A stretch of DNA of 64,000 nt from Begonia masoniana (GCA_022432975.1 CM039508.1:46961646-47025645), one strand, 5' to 3'. Counted from the first letter of the stretch, positions 1 to 12,602 are shown. Notes: a model not told the origin generated them from the letters alone. Made by a program: numbers and translations.

Positions 1-91
1 TTTTTTCTTTAATGGGTTCCTATAATTTCAATTGAAATCTTCAAAAAGTATTACTTTTTCTAGTTTTGGGCAACTCGGTGAGTTGACTCTG

Positions 92-831
92 TTAATGGTG
101 GCAATGGGGGGAAGCAGAGTCAGAGATGTGGTTGAAGTGCTGAGTGCTGTTCCTGATTGCGATGGAGGCGGAGAAGACGGTGCAGCTGAGTGAGACCAGA
201 ACTAAAATGGCGGATCCTCCGAAAACGCTGCCCTTCACTACGTAGCACTCCCCCTCCAGCCATCCCTTCCCGTATTCCTGCCTTCTGCTCATACTCGTTC
301 CTCCGGCCATCATCATCACCGCCGCTCCGAAGCTAATCCTGCAAATCTTAGAACTTTAGGTCACGGTCCAAATTCAGGCAGAAAGTTTGCAATTATGGGA
401 ATTTATAGGAATCCGACGACTTACCAAGAGACGGCGGCGAGAGCTATTCCGATTGGTGAAATCTTAGCCCTGCAACAACTCTTTCTCTTCTCCGTCAACC
501 ATATATGGCTGCAAATTATCCAATTTCCGACCATCTGCGCTGCAATCAAGCAAATCAAGGCTACCACTCCAAACTCAAACGCCCGACTTTCCGGCAAGAA
601 ACAGAGATTTCCGTTCAACCTCAAATCCGTCATCTGCAAATGGAAAATTCCAAATTCTGACGAAACGAAATGATTCAGAAAAAAAAAAAAACAAACGGCG
701 CATTACTGGAAGAAGGAAGGAAGAACCTTGGTTCTCTTGAATTCGGCAACGATACAGGAGGCGAAAGAGAAGATACCGAGACAGGCAACGAGGAAGAAGG
801 CGAGAGGGAATCTGCAAGGTCGAGTTTCCAT
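92..831 (-). CDS. DUF1218 family four-helix membrane protein, three exons
   Basis: Intact plant DUF1218 gene, 186 aa, joined from exons 727-831, 425-633 and 92-338 (minus strand). Introns of 93 and 86 bp have GT donors and TTTGCAG acceptors, and the frame is kept throughout. The start at 831 opens a hydrophobic segment (residues 9-29). Three more membrane segments follow at about 56-76, 95-116 and 146-166. Family hallmarks are visible: a C-F-L-P-E-S-R run before helix 2, and S-R-R-Q-E-Y-G-K-G-W-L with an E-C-Y-V-V-K block before helix 4. Length matches the usual 180-190 aa. Known members sit in the secretory pathway or plasma membrane and are linked to cell-wall and patterning functions; the molecular activity is not settled. 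An inverted, truncated copy of its upstream region and first exon lies at 15776-16226. Upstream, at about 1231, the neighbouring DNA is interrupted by a hAT element. Confidence 0.88.
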
Positions 832-1192
832 GGCGTTTCGAGAAGGAAACGTGAAGTGGAGGAGGAATAAGCAGACGAGAACAAAAGCTTGGAGACGACG
901 CTGCAGTCCCCTTCTGTATTTTCCTCGTTTACTGGGTTTGGGAATCTTCCGCCATGGTTTGCAGTTCAATCTTCATAGTTTTCGGTCTTTCTTCCAAGCA
1001 AGTCTTCGATGACGAATGTGAAAGAGAAGACGCAGGGACCTTCCTCATTATCATCACATTATTTACACAAAATTATGGAAATTTAAAGTCAAATTCTAAG
1101 GTTTGACCTTTCTTCTCCATCATTAATAGTTCCATAAAGTAATTTAGGAACAAGTGTCTCGTCAAAAAAGATAACAATTACGCAACATTTAT
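783..1192 (-). repeat. DUF1218 upstream region and exon 1 duplicated in inverted orientation
   Basis: This stretch, the 5' part of exon 1 plus about 360 bp upstream, reappears as its reverse complement at 15776-16226. Similarity includes the shared landmark gttgcgtaattgttatc and the exon 1 start codon region. Substitutions and small indels separate the copies, so they are not identical. Confidence 0.85.
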
Positions 1193-1231
1193 TCCAAACC
1201 TATCCTTAGTTTACTCCGTCGCCAGGGTCTA

Positions 1232-2719
1232 CAATTTACGGGTGGGCAGAACTGGACCAGAGCTAATGGACCGAACTAGATCGTTGATTCGGTCCGATTT
1301 TTGAGCAATTTTTTGAGGTACGGGATCGGTTCCCGGTTCCCAGACTCATGGGACCGCAGAGCGCGGTATCGGCCCGATTCTGTTGATCACAGAACTAGAA
1401 ATCGCGGGAATACCGACCCATGGGTCGGCCTGGTAGAAACCAGTTTTCGACCCATGGGTCGGCTAAATATTGTTGCCTGTTTGTTGGCTTTAGTTCAGTT
1501 CAGCAATTTTCTCAGCAGAGTAGTCCTGTCCTGAGTCCCGACTGCGATTCCCGCGAACCTCATCCTTCCGACTTTGAGTTCCCGACTCTCGTCTCTCTCT
1601 CGAATCTGTCTGAGTTGTCCCGACTCTGGTTCCTTCTCGACTCCTGTCTCTCTCTCCAGTCTGGACACTCTCCAGTCTCTACTTCAAGTTCAAGAGTCCT
1701 AAAATCGGAATTGGAGTGGTGACTGCTCTCTGTCTCGGAAAGTCTTCAGCCCTTCCCGACTCCTGTCTCTCTCTCGAATCTCTTATCAGATTTCAGACTC
1801 TGAAGTTCAGAGTAGTCCCGAGTCTGAAGTATTGCAGCTCGATTCTAAGATATGAATTTCTCGCCCTCTGTTCTTTTGAGTTTTGTATCACTTTTGCTGT
1901 ATTTTAATTTGATATATCCTGTTCTTTTTCTCCAATAGGTATTTTATTTTGACATTGGAGACTGAAGAGTGAAGAGAACAGAAGAGACCACTTGTTGAAG
2001 GTATGAATTTCTCGCCGACGCCCTCTGTTCTTTTGAATTTTGCTTTTGCTACAATTTGATTTTACTGTGTATGTTGATAAATTTAGCTTCATATATTACC
2101 TTGGATTGTAATGTTGATTGTTGAATGGATTGTAATGTTGATTGTTGAATGGATTGTAATGTTGATTGTTGAATGATGATTGCTGAAAATATGTTGTTGC
2201 ATTATGGTATGATGGATAGTGTTGGTGAAAATTCGCATGCTCAATCGAAAAGAATTAAATCTAATGTTTGGATTCACTACAAAAGGGTACCAAACACTGA
2301 TTCAGCAAAGTGTAATTATTATGGACAACTTTACGCTGCACACCCGACAAAAAATGGGACTTCTAGTTTACTAAAGCATATTAAAGTATGCAAAATGTGT
2401 CCACAAAATTTAGACACTAAGCAATCAACTTTGACATTTAGACCTCTTGCGAAGAAGATTTCTGATGATGTACCCATATTTACAGTAATGGTTGCGCGAG
2501 AAATGCTCGCAAAGATGATTATATTGGATGAATTACCATTGAAAGTGGTGGAAGGAATTGGTTTTAGAACATTTTGTTTGTGTCTAAATTCTAAATTTAT
2601 TATGTCATCTAGAAGAACGGTTGCACGAGATATTCAAAAGATTTTTCTGCAAGAAAAAACCAAGTTGAAGAACTATTTTTGTTCAACCTCACAAGGGTAT
2701 TTTGACCCCCGACACATTG
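1232..2719 (+). mobile_element. hAT transposon (hAT-A), 5' half, cut by an assembly gap
   Basis: The element begins near 1232 with tacgggtgggca, close to the inverted end taggggtgggca at 20316. A G/C-rich subterminal region with CGGTTCCCGGTTCCC-type motifs follows, as in many plant hATs, then a leader with a 24-bp unit (ending in aatgttg) repeated three times at about 2110-2180. The transposase N-terminus follows and runs into the N gap at 2720. The flank gtctacaat before the element resembles gtctaaat after position 20316, with one extra base, so 1232-2719 and 17021-20316 may be halves of one element. Confidence 0.65.
2173..2719 (+). pseudogene. hAT transposase, N-terminal part (BED finger region), truncated by gap
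   Basis: About 180 codons are open. A BED-type zinc finger region is recognisable: V-W-I-H-Y-K-R-V, then K-C-N-Y-Y-G, A-H-P-T-K-N and L-L-K-H-I-K-V-C. The second cysteine of the C-N-Y-C-G motif, kept in the relative at 44784, is tyrosine here, which should break zinc binding. Downstream come the typical hAT segment around V-V-E-G-I-G-F and the M-S-S-R-R-T motif. The start may be an internal methionine (M-D-S-V-G-E). The C-terminus is lost in the N gap. A plausible partner C-terminus is at 17021-17345. Confidence 0.7.
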
Positions 2720-2819
2720 NNNNNNNNNNNNNNNNNNNNNNNNNNNNNNNNNNNNNNNNNNNNNNNNNNNNNNNNNNNNNNNNNNNNNNNNNNNNNNNNN
2801 NNNNNNNNNNNNNNNNNNN
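2720..2819. other. Assembly gap (100 N)
   Basis: Exactly 100 N, the usual placeholder for a gap of unknown size. The inverted-duplication arm begins at the first real base after it. Confidence 0.99.
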
Positions 2820-3251
2820 CAGAGTTTGTATCACTCTATATTGTAGATTTCTTCATTTTAGCCGATAGTATTTATTGCTGGTGTGATGATTGTTTAGAGA
2901 TTTTGTACACTGGTTAGTGGAGTAGGAACATTTTGGGTTGGTTGAAGATTTTGAGTTGTTTACAGGTACTTAGCAAAATTTTGGAGGCGCTATTTTTAAG
3001 TGTCACTCTGCCGAACTTTTTTTGGGAAAACCGTGGTGTCTTACAGTTAGGATTAAAGGCAATAGTAAGTCTAGACAGTCAGGTGAGGCGTTAGAGAACT
3101 TGGGAAGGTGGGTTTTAAATTCGATTGCGTGAGTGTTTATTGGAGAGTATTTCCACGTTGGGGGTTTTAACCGGGGGGAGATAGTTGGGAGAGAGTGTTA
3201 GCCAGTGTAGTCCCTGTAGCGAACCGGGTCGTGGAGACTCGGGGCGTTACA
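2820..3251 (-). mobile_element. End of the solo LTR also present at 45936-48575, truncated by gap
   Basis: Reverse complement of the first ~420 bp of the solo LTR at 45936. It ends with ggggcgttaca at 3251, followed by acaag (3252-3256), the reverse complement of that LTR's target duplication cttgt. The rest is lost in the N gap. Confidence 0.75.
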
Positions 3252-3400
3252 ACAAGTGGTGGTATCACTTGAGCTAGTGCTCGCAGATTCCACCTAGTGT
3301 GGTGGGTTGGGCTAGCGGCTCGCAGATTCCACCTAGTGTGGTGGGCCGGGTCGTGTAGAGCTAGTTGAAAGGGGCTGGACTGTGACATTCTCAGCGTTTT
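3252..3400 (-). repeat. SINE-like repeat fragment
   Basis: Contains gcagattccacctagtgtgg twice, plus part of the tRNA-like head found in the SINE-like units at 45790, 48761 and 54726. It forms the target into which the LTR at 2820-3251 was inserted. Confidence 0.6.
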
Positions 3401-3419
3401 TCCAGTATCAAATATGTTG

Positions 3420-5224
3420 AGTTCTAACAAGTAGGAACGTCGAGAGACAAATTACATTTGCAATTAATTTTCACTGCATCACACAAGCTTAAAATGTTGC
3501 AATCTTCCCGGAGAAATCTTACGTACTTGACAACTTTTCTTGCTCTGGCTATGGACGTTTGATGTTCTTTTCAAGCCGTCAGAAACAATCAAATTCAGGA
3601 CATGTGCAAAACAATCCTTATGCATATGATCGCCGTTTAAAATTAACTCCTTCTAATTTCTAATTGTCTTCATCAATAAGAGATAGCGACGTCGTTGGAA
3701 GACGCATTGTCAACGGTGATGGTGGTAACATTTTCAAGCTCCCATTTAAATAAACAGTTTTCAACTTCCTTACCAATGGTCTCACCCTTATGGTTCGAAA
3801 TCAAACAAAAATTCAAGATCTTCTTTTGCACATGTCAGTCTTGATCAATGAAATGACATGTCAGCCCTATGTAATTCAAATTCTGAATAGAGATCCACGT
3901 GTCAGTGGTTAAACACACCCTTTGTGATGTTGAAAAAAAATACTTCTTCAACTTTTGTTTTTCTTTCTGAAATATGCCTCGAATATTTCTTGTTATTGTC
4001 CTTCGAGATGACATAATAAACTTAGGATTTAGATACAGACAAAATGTCTTGAAACCAATTCCTTCTACCACTTTCAATGTCAATTCACAATTATAATCAT
4101 CTTAGCTAGATATTTTCTAGCACCCATCATAGTAAATATTGGTACACTAGCACTTTTGCCCTCAACAGTTTTAAAGGACAAAGATTGTTGCCTATTGTCC
4201 ACATTTCGTGAATACTATTTGCATACTTTGATATACTTTATCATACTTGAAGTCTCATTCTTTGTCGGATGTGCTGTATATATTTACCCACAATAATTAC
4301 ATATTGCTTGATCTATTTCCGGTACCTTACTGAAGTGAAGCCAAGTCATAAACTTAAATTTTTTCGAATCCACATGCGTACTTTCACTTTTGGAAGGATT
4401 CATCCTACCATAGAGCAAAAACACATCAAATAAACAACCCACAACATTAATTAACAGCAAACAATCAACACATGAATCAACAGCCAACAAACAACACATG
4501 AATCAACAGCCAACACACAACACATACAAATACAATTAAACAACCAGCACATTAATCAACAGAATCTTTAATTTGATTTGGATTCACAACAAGGCAAACC
4601 TACAAAGTAACAAACATGAAATTACATAATAAAAACAACCTAAAATTCTAAACAGCAAACAAAAATCACAATGCTCTCTGTCAACAGTTCCGAAGAGTCT
4701 CCCACCAGACCTAATTTTTACTAACACAAAAATTACATAATAAAGAATAAACACATACAATGAGGTTCAAGATTGGAGGAGCCGAGCAGCGAGCATGGAT
4801 CAATTGACCATCTAGAAGCGTCTGTAATTTTTACGTAGAATTAAGATTAAGCATTTAAGTAGTACACAACTAAATATCACAATTCAGTGAATTCACAAAC
4901 ATATAGTGAGCACTGAGCCGTGACTTTGACTGTGAGGAGTAGCTGAGTAGCAGTGGACATTGGACTGTGCCCGTGGACAGACTACAGACAGAGCCACGCT
5001 GAATTGGAGCAGGGAGCACAGAGCAGGGATAAGTCGAAACTTTGAAACTCGGAAGTTGGGACTCAATTTGGTTTGAGTTCGGTCTTCGGTCTGGTCCTCG
5101 TTCTTTGGGAATTTGGCTGTGGACCGAGGACCCGACCGTGGTCCATCCTCCTGGGATCGAAATCAGACCAAAATTGCTGGTCTGATCCGGTTCTCGGTTT
5201 GCGATCTGGTCCTGCCCACTACTA
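3420..5224 (-). pseudogene. Decayed hAT transposon (hAT-B), left-arm copy
   Basis: The minus strand opens at 5224 with tagtagtgggca, a hAT-type end, inserted in the fatty-alcohol oxidase fragment after actaaaacc. The transposase begins at 4404 (M-N-P-S-K-S-E) with a BED finger (C-N-Y-C-G, A-H-P-T-K-N). It then breaks into pieces: a stop just after C-N-Y-C-G and a frame change before the segment at 4083-3835. The C-terminal third and the 3' end are missing, and the copy fades into a SINE-like fragment. It cannot make an active transposase. An essentially identical copy in opposite orientation lies at 43965-45780. Confidence 0.7.
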
Positions 5225-5586
5225 GGTTTTAGTGAAATTCGTCAACAGTGCCATCCTTCTTGTTGCGACGCCATTAAAATGCTGCGACACAAAAGAAAAG
5301 GTCAAGAAGTTCAAGAGACGTGGTCAGTTCAATCTCGGGTTACAATAGTGGCTGTCGGAGCTCTGATTACGCCGCCATTGCTGAAACGAAGCCAGCGAGG
5401 TAAAAAACCAAAACATCTAGAAGAATCAGGATAATTCCGAAGGCGGGATAATGACAGCGATGTCGTGGCTGATCCAGAAGGGCCAGGCTAGTGGCTACAA
5501 AGCGATAATTCAAACTCCAGCGCTTCATTCCTGAATGTTCTCATTAAGGTACAAATGGGGAGCGAACAGGCTCCGAGAATTATAGC
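5225..5586 (+). pseudogene. Long-chain fatty-alcohol oxidase (FAO-type GMC oxidoreductase) fragment, copy 1, upstream half
   Basis: The frame carries V-T-I-V-A-V-G-A-L-I-T-P-P-L-L-K-R-S, the GMC oxidoreductase segment of plant FAO enzymes. Known members oxidise long-chain alcohols to aldehydes using FAD. It is bounded on the left by hAT-B and on the right by a chromovirus LTR inserted at atagc. The gene continues after that retroelement at 15066. Frameshifts and missing exons show it is not functional. Two further copies are at 20560-21050 and 43602-43964. Confidence 0.7.
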
Positions 5587-5924
5587 TGTGACAGCCCGAA
5601 ACCGAACCCGATCGGGGTCCGGGATCGGAGCCATCACTCCGGGACAGTTAACAGAAAACGGAGACTATATTTTTTGTACATTACACTTTTAAAACATTTA
5701 CAGAGAAAGAGAAGGATCTCTGGATTCGAAATCAAACGGGAAAAACAGTTAACAGAATCGAGTTCTTTGAAGTTGATAGCAAAACAGATTTCAATAATGG
5801 ATAGCAGAAGAGAAGAAATGGCGAAGAAAATAAATAAACAGAAGTTAATAACAGAGAAGGCGGGGAGGAACAGGGAACATAAAGGGCGAAGGAAATAATG
5901 AATCAGGTGTGTGATGACATCATC

Positions 5925-6320
5925 GGAAGATGTGATGACGTCATCGGCATATACGGATAGTAAACGAAATCGGCAGAAGGTGATGACGTCAGCCGGAAGA
6001 TGGATGACGTCAGCGGAAGATACAGGTAATAACGGAATCGGTAGAAGGTGATGACGTCAGCCGGAAGATGGATGGCGTCAGCGGGAAGATATAACTAATC
6101 TGGGCGGAAGACTTGTGGTGACGTCAGCCGGAAGATGGGTGACGTCAGGCGGAGGATACAGACAGCAGATGGAATTCGGATGAGGTGATGACGTCAGTCG
6201 GAAGATGGATGACGTCAACCGGAAGATACAGACAACAGACAACAGACAACACCGGATGAGATGAAGACGTCATCGGATGAGATAATTGAACTGGGCGGTG
6301 GAGGTGGATGACGTCACCGA
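5925..6320. promoter_or_regulatory. Array of TGACGTCA (bZIP-type) motifs in the LTR
   Basis: About nine perfect TGACGTCA palindromes, plus near matches, recur every 20-45 bp. They are separated by a degenerate gccggaagatgga-type linker. TGACGTCA is the established core bound by plant TGA/bZIP factors. The same array is at about 13090-13460 in the partner LTR and, inverted, at about 42840-43270. Its place relative to the transcription start is unknown; it lies in the half of the LTR nearest the internal region. Regulatory use is inferred. Confidence 0.55.
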
Positions 6321-6969
6321 TGGATATACACTTAAACAGCAGTGGACGTGATCGGATGATATAGTCTAAAAGGGGCAGAGTTTGACAATTTTTAACAGAA
6401 AGACATACGGGCAGGGAGCATCAAAACAGAAGGCATAAGGGTTTCAAACCTTCAAAAACCGATTTCAAAACAAGATTTTTGAAACACACTTTGCAGATGA
6501 TAGATTTCAACTGACAGATTCAAGAAAGACAGACTGCATGGATAGCTCTAGAATTCGAGAACATCCATGCAAACCTCAAACAGGAAAATATTCTAAAACA
6601 TTTCAGAACATTCAGGACATGAGTTCAACTGTCAAATACAGTGATTTCTAAAGCTGAGACATCAGAACTTGTACATTGTTCTAAAAGTAAAATCTCTGAA
6701 TCAGTACAGAACCTAACATGCAATTGTAGAATCTACCAAAAGAAGAGTTTTTACAGAATTTTACAACACAACCAGAACTTCCAGAAGACTTTACAGATAT
6801 AGACATTACAGAAAACTTAAACCTCAGGTCAGAATTTGTCTGGCTGCAGCAACCACACCCCCATGAGCTCGATCCACCAGCCACCTATTCATCAGACTGA
6901 GGCACGAAGTCCTCATTTTCGGGGTCAGTAACTACATCAGAGAGGTCACCTATGAGCCTAAAGCTCAGT

Positions 6970-7025
6970 AAGAACATATATAGATATAATATAGATATAT
7001 ATATATAGATATATATATAGATATA

Positions 7026-7068
<43 letters not shown>

Positions 7069-7144
7069 TATATAATATATATATCATATATATATATAAT
7101 ATATATATATATATTATATATATATAATATATATATATATATAT
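6970..7144. repeat. AT-rich microsatellite inside the LTR
   Basis: About 170 bp of TATA/ATAT repeats with scattered interruptions. The matching place in the other LTR (14119-14138) has only about 20 bp, while the inverted copy at 42035-42210 is of similar length. Expansion therefore came after the LTRs separated and before the inverted duplication. Confidence 0.9.
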
Positions 7145-8165
7145 GCAGTGATGCAAAATGCTATGCATGCGGTTTTCAGAAATACAGTGACATTACAGAA
7201 CATTACGTTTCGGTGGCAGAGGGGTATAAGTGGGGCTTATAGGGGAACTGGCGAACAGTAGGTGCACTATCAGGCACATTCAGTAGTTTTCAGATTCCCA
7301 GGGAGGGATAAAACCAGAGGGTCCTTGGCAAAGACAATTTTTTTCAGAATCCCAGGGAGGGATAAAACCAGAGGGCCAGTCCCCGTCCCACACTTAACCG
7401 GTACATTTCAGTCAGATTTTATCTTATTTAGTTTCAAACAGTGTACAGAAAACATTTGCATGTCTTTCAGAGAAAACGTGTATGCATGAACAGTGTTTGA
7501 ACTTAAACAGGCAGAGAGCAGATGACAGAAATAACAGAACATATGGTGAAACAGAACATAGACAACTCAGAACATAACTATAACCTTTCTACCCAAAACA
7601 ACCCGACAGAACAGAAAACCTAGTACCTCCAAGATGTAGGGCCTTAAGGGCCAACCTACGGATATGAACTTACCTGTGGTCCGAAATGTAACAAGCTCGA
7701 ACGCACGAGCACTGTGGTTCACGAACCTTAGACCGAAAAGCAGGAGGAAAAGCAGAGAAGGAAGAAACTCCTCGCGTTAGTTTTCTTCAACCAAAAGAGA
7801 GAAGCAGAGAGGGAAATGAGAGAAAGCAGAGAGGGAAATGTCTCCCGTAGGAGGAAGAGAAGCAAATGGAATACATGGCTTGTCTTCTTCCACAAGTTTG
7901 CCAAGTGTCAATCATCCATTTGATTTCTCCCACCAATCTTAATTTCTTCTTAATTTGCCTTCCATTGGTTTTAAACTTAGTGTTTTGTTTAGTTACACAT
8001 TAGTTTGCTTCGCGCCACACTAAACGCTCTAAAATTTACAATAAAATAGTTTCTGTATTTATGGCAATTTAAATCCATACAACAATTCAACAGATTATTA
8101 CATGGCAAAAATGCCGGGTGTTATATTCCACCCACCTTAACAGAAATTTTGTCCCCAAAATTTTC

Positions 8166-11100
8166 CTAAGCGAATAACTCCGGATATTGGGCTCTAACAT
8201 CTTCTTGTCTTTCCCACGTGGCTTCCTCCACATTATGATTTCGCCACAAAACTTTCACCAATGGGACCACCCTGTTGCGCAACACCTTGAGTGAAGTATC
8301 CAATATCTGTATGGGCCTTTCTTCATATGTCAGCGTCGGCATGATATCAAAGTCCACATGTTCCACGATCTGGGTTGGATCTCGTACACACTTTCTCAGC
8401 ATCAAAACGTGAAAAACATTGCGAACCCCATCCATTGACGCTGGCAACTGTAGTCTGTAGGCCATGTTCCCAATTCGCTTCAAAATGGGAAAATGCCCAA
8501 CAAACCGTGGGCTTAGCTTCCCTTTCTTGCCAAATCTCATCACGCCTTTGAAAGGTGACACCTTCAAAAACACTTCATCACCCTCAGCAAACTCTAAATC
8601 TCTTCTCCGGTGGTCTGCCTAGCTTTTCTGTCGACTCTGTGCAGCTTGGATTTTTTGCTTGATTGCAGCTATTACCCCAGACATTTGCTGTAGTATTTCG
8701 GGGCCGACGAACTTGGTTTCCCCAACTTCATCCCAACATAATGGGGATCTACACTTCCTGCCGTAAAGGGCTTCATAAGGAGCCATACCAATTGGAGCCT
8801 GATAGCTATTGTTGTAGGCAAACTCCACGAGTGACAAATATCTACTCCAATGAGCATGAAATTCCAACACGCACGACCTTAGCATATCCTCCAGTATTTG
8901 GATTGTTCTCTTAGATTGTCCGTCAGTCTGTGGATGAAATGCCGTGCTGAAATCCAATCTAGTGCCCAAGGAGCTTTGCAAGCTTTTCCAAAATCTGGAA
9001 GTGAATCTGGGATCACGGTCTGAGACGATCGACACAGGAATGCCATGTAGCTTAATAATCTCATTAATATACAGCTCTGCGTACTGATCCATGGAGTACG
9101 TTGTCTTTACTGGTAGAAAGTGGGCTGACTTCGTCAATCTGTCCACTATGACCCAAATGCTATTGTGGCCCTTAGCTGTTCTTGGCAGGCCAACAACAAA
9201 GTCCATTGTGATGTTCTCCCACTTCCATTCGGGGATCGGGAGAGGCTGAAGCGTTCCACTTGGTCGTTGATGTTCAGCTTTGACCTGTTGACATATCATA
9301 CAAGACTCCACATACTTGGCCACTTCATTCTTCATATTCGGCCACCAGAAGTGAAGTTTCAAGTCTTGATACATCTTCGTGCTTCCAGGATGCACAGAGA
9401 AAGAAGATGAATGGGCTTCCGACAAGATGTGCTTCTGTAGTTCTTCGTCTTTCGGAACATACCATCTGTTTTTGAACTTCAGAATACCATCTCCCGAATA
9501 ACTGAAATCGGAAGAAGCCATTGGTACCTTGCTCACCATATCAGCCATCTCCTTTGAATTGGTCTTTTGGGCTTCCTTAATTCGGTCCAGGACGGTTGGT
9601 CGCAACGTTAGATTTGCCAGTACGGCCAATAGTTTAGAAACTACCTCTAGTTCAAACCTCTGAATTTCTGTCCTCAAAGGCAATGAGACGGTAGCCAAGG
9701 CCGGTTGCATAGTAGACGGCATCCTGCTGAACGCATCGGCTACCACATTGGCTTTCCCCGGGTGGTATTTAATCTCAACATCGTAATCTTTCACGAATTC
9801 TAACCACCGCCTTTGCCTCATATTCAATTCTTTCTGAGTAAAGATGTACTTCAAACTCTTGTGATCAGAAAAAACCTCACATGATTGTCCATATAGGTGG
9901 TGTCTTCATACCTTCAGCGCAAATACAACCGCCGCTAACTCAAGGTCATGAGTAGGGTAGTATTGCTTGTGGTTTTTCAATTGTCGGGATGCGTATGCCA
10001 CTACTTTCCCTTCTTGCATTAATACACATCCCAAACCAATCTTGGATGCATCACAGTATATGCTAAATTTTCCATCCTCAATTGGCAACACCAATAGAGG
10101 AGCAGTAGTCAGCCTTTGCTTGAGTGTCTGAAAGCTCACTTCACATGCTTCAGACCACCTGAACTTGATGTCCTTCTTTGTTAAGCTGGTCATAGGTTTT
10201 GCTATCACAGAAAAGTCTTTAATGAATTTCCTGTAATAACCAGCTAGTCCGATAAAGCTCCGTACTTCACTGGCATTCCTCGGTTTTGGCCAATCTTTCA
10301 CGGCCAGAATTTTGGCTGGATCCACAGACACTCCTTCAGCAGACACCACGTGGCCAAGGAAATTAATCCTGTTCAGCCAAAATTCACACTTTGATAGCTT
10401 GGCATATAATCGATGCTGTTTTAGAATTGACAGTACAATAGCCAAGTGACCCTCATGTTCGGCTTCACTTCTAGAACACACTAGGATGTCGTCGATAAAT
10501 ACGATCACAAATTTATCCAGATAGTCCTGGAATACTCTGTTCATTAGGTCCATAAATGCTGCCGGAGCATTAGTTAACCCGAACAACATCACTAAGAATT
10601 CGTAATGCCCGTACCGGGTCCTGAAGGCGGTCTTTGGAATATCATCAGTTCTGACCTTCAATTGGTAATAACCGGAGCACAAGTCAATCTTAGAAAATAC
10701 CCGAGCCCCTTGTAGTTGGTCAAATAAATCATCGATTCTTGGCAACGAGTACTTATTCTTGATCGTTAACTTGTTCAGCTCACGGTAGTCAATACACATC
10801 CGTAGGGACCCATCCTTCTTCTTGAAAAACAAGACGGGAGCACCCCACGGAGAGAAACTAGGGCGTACAAAATCTTTGTCCACCAATTCTTTCAGCTGAG
10901 CCTTCAACTCCCTCAACTCAATTGGTGCCATACGGTATGGATTCTTCGATACTGGTTCCGCACCTGGATATACGTCAATTTCAAACTCAATTTCGCGATC
11001 AGGTGGCAATCCCGGTAGGTCATCTATGAAAACCTCTGGGAAGTCTCGGACTACCGAAATACTTTGAAGTTCCACCTCACCTTGTCTTTGAACATCTACT

Positions 11101-12602
11101 ACGTGGGCAAGGAATCCGACACATCCTGACCTCATTAGCCGTCGAGCTTTCAGAGAAGATATAACAGGCATACGGTGTTTCTTCGGTACTGCCTGATAAG
11201 AGAATTCTACTTCATTTGGGCGCTTAAATGACACTAGCCCGGACCTACAATTGATGGTGGCATGATGTCTAAACAGCCATTCCATCCCCAGAATGACATC
11301 GTACCCTTTCATACCGATGACGATAAGGTTGGCGTACAACTTCTTGTCTCCTACTGTCACTGTATCACCCCGTACCACCTGCTCGGAGTGCATAAACTCT
11401 CCAGACGGTAGCATAATGTTGTAGGGCTGGTCTGACGACGTACAGTTAACCTTCTGTCTGACTACGAAGTCTATGGCCACAAACGAATGTGTAGCCCCCG
11501 TGTCCCACAAGGTATAAGCAGGTGTATCACATATTATAATTGTATCGGTTATTGCCGTGTGTAGATCAGCATCATCAACATCTTCCATCATTGCAAACAC
11601 TCTCGGCACGGCTTGACCTGTTTTGGTGTCGGGCATTGGGCAATCCCGAACAAGATGGCCTCCTTTGCCACATCAGAAACATTGGCCGGTAGCAAGCCTG
11701 CATTCTCCTTTGTGAGGCTTCTGGCACCGCGGGCATACTGAAAGTTGAGGAGTCCCCATTGGTCTCTTTCCTTTGTCTTGATAAAGGATGGCTTCATTGG
11801 CCCTTTTAATGCCCCTGTTTTGTTGCTGTTGAGGTTGTAAATTCTGACATCTTTGTTGTTCTTGTTGCTGTTGAGGAACACTTCGAATAATCCCTCTTGG
11901 TGAATCTCTTTGTCTCTGGGACTTTATTTCTAAGGCCTCCAACTGATAGGCCTTGGCCACCACTCTTGTGTAGGGTGCCTCGTCAAAACCTCCGGTTGTG
12001 ATTCCTCGCAGAAGATCCATCTTTAGCCCTTGAATGAACTGGTGTACCTTGTTCTCGTCGGTGGCCACCAGGTGTGTTGCATATCGGAATAATGACTCAA
12101 ATTTTTGAACATATTCAGCCACTGACCCATACTGTCGCAGCCGAGAGAATTCAACTAACTTTTCCTTCCTCACACCCCGATCAAAGTACTTCTCGTAGAA
12201 GATTTTCGTGAATCCTTCCCAGCTTAATGCCCCGGTAGTGGACTGCACTGTGTCCCACCAAAATCCAGCACTTTCGGTGAGATAGAACGCGGCGTAAATA
12301 ACCTTCTTGCTGTCTTCTACTTCTGCATAACCGAACATCTTCTCCATAGCTCGAATCCAAGTTTCAGCACGGGTCGGGTCAGTAGACATTCCATCAAATG
12401 CAGGCGGCTGGAGTCGCCGGAATCTGTCTCCACTGTTGTCTCGCGGCGCATTATCACGATTGTTATCCCCATGGTTATTGTTTCTATCATCTTCTCGGGC
12501 CATTATGCGTTCAACCATGCGTGACTGTGCACCCACCAGTTCGGTTAGTCGATCTATGGCACGAGAGCTTTCACTTGACTCTTCCTGACGTCCTCTCACC
12601 AT
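8166..12602 (-). pseudogene. Chromovirus gag-pol, one frame with three premature stops
   Basis: A single 1479-codon frame starts at 12602 (M-V-R-G-R). Order: gag domain with F-W-W-D and Y-F-D-R blocks; zinc knuckle [17 protein letters not shown]; protease D-T-G-A-T-H-S-F; reverse transcriptase with F-I-D-D; RNase H with Y-C-D-A-S; integrase with D-F-V-V-G and S-D-R-D-P-R-F; and a chromovirus-type C-terminus (N-V-E-E-A-T-W-E) ending Y-P-E-L-F-A. Stops are TGA at 11673-11675 inside the knuckle, TGA at 9906-9908 where W is expected before R-H-H-L-Y-G, and TAG at 8619-8621. The third catalytic residue of integrase, expected E in T-D-G-Q-S-E-R, is K. No frameshift separates the pieces, so decay is by point mutation. 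Confidence 0.92.

Larger units (their letters stand above)
2820..7960 (+). repeat. Left arm of a ~5.1-kb inverted duplication
   Basis: This segment is nearly identical, in reverse complement, to 41232-46358. Both arms hold the same series: solo-LTR end, SINE piece, decayed hAT, oxidase fragment and chromovirus LTR, including the same LTR junction next to the same oxidase bases (5587 against 43601). Encoded hAT fragments of 71 and 82 residues are identical in the two arms. The left arm starts at the N gap. The match fades within the LTR at about 7950. Confidence 0.9.
5587..8125 (-). repeat. 3' LTR of the chromovirus at 5587-15065
   Basis: 2539 bp; on the minus strand it runs from tataacacccgg to ctgtcaca. 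It is longer than the partner LTR mainly because of a ~170-bp AT microsatellite (6970-7144) and a duplicated block near 7290-7380 around cccagggagggataaaacca. The copy at 41232-43601 shares both features, so it derives from this LTR and not from the 5' LTR. Confidence 0.9.

Noticed and set aside
6965..7168. Y-I-Y-I-rich frame (also at 42015)
   Set aside because: Translation of the AT microsatellite.
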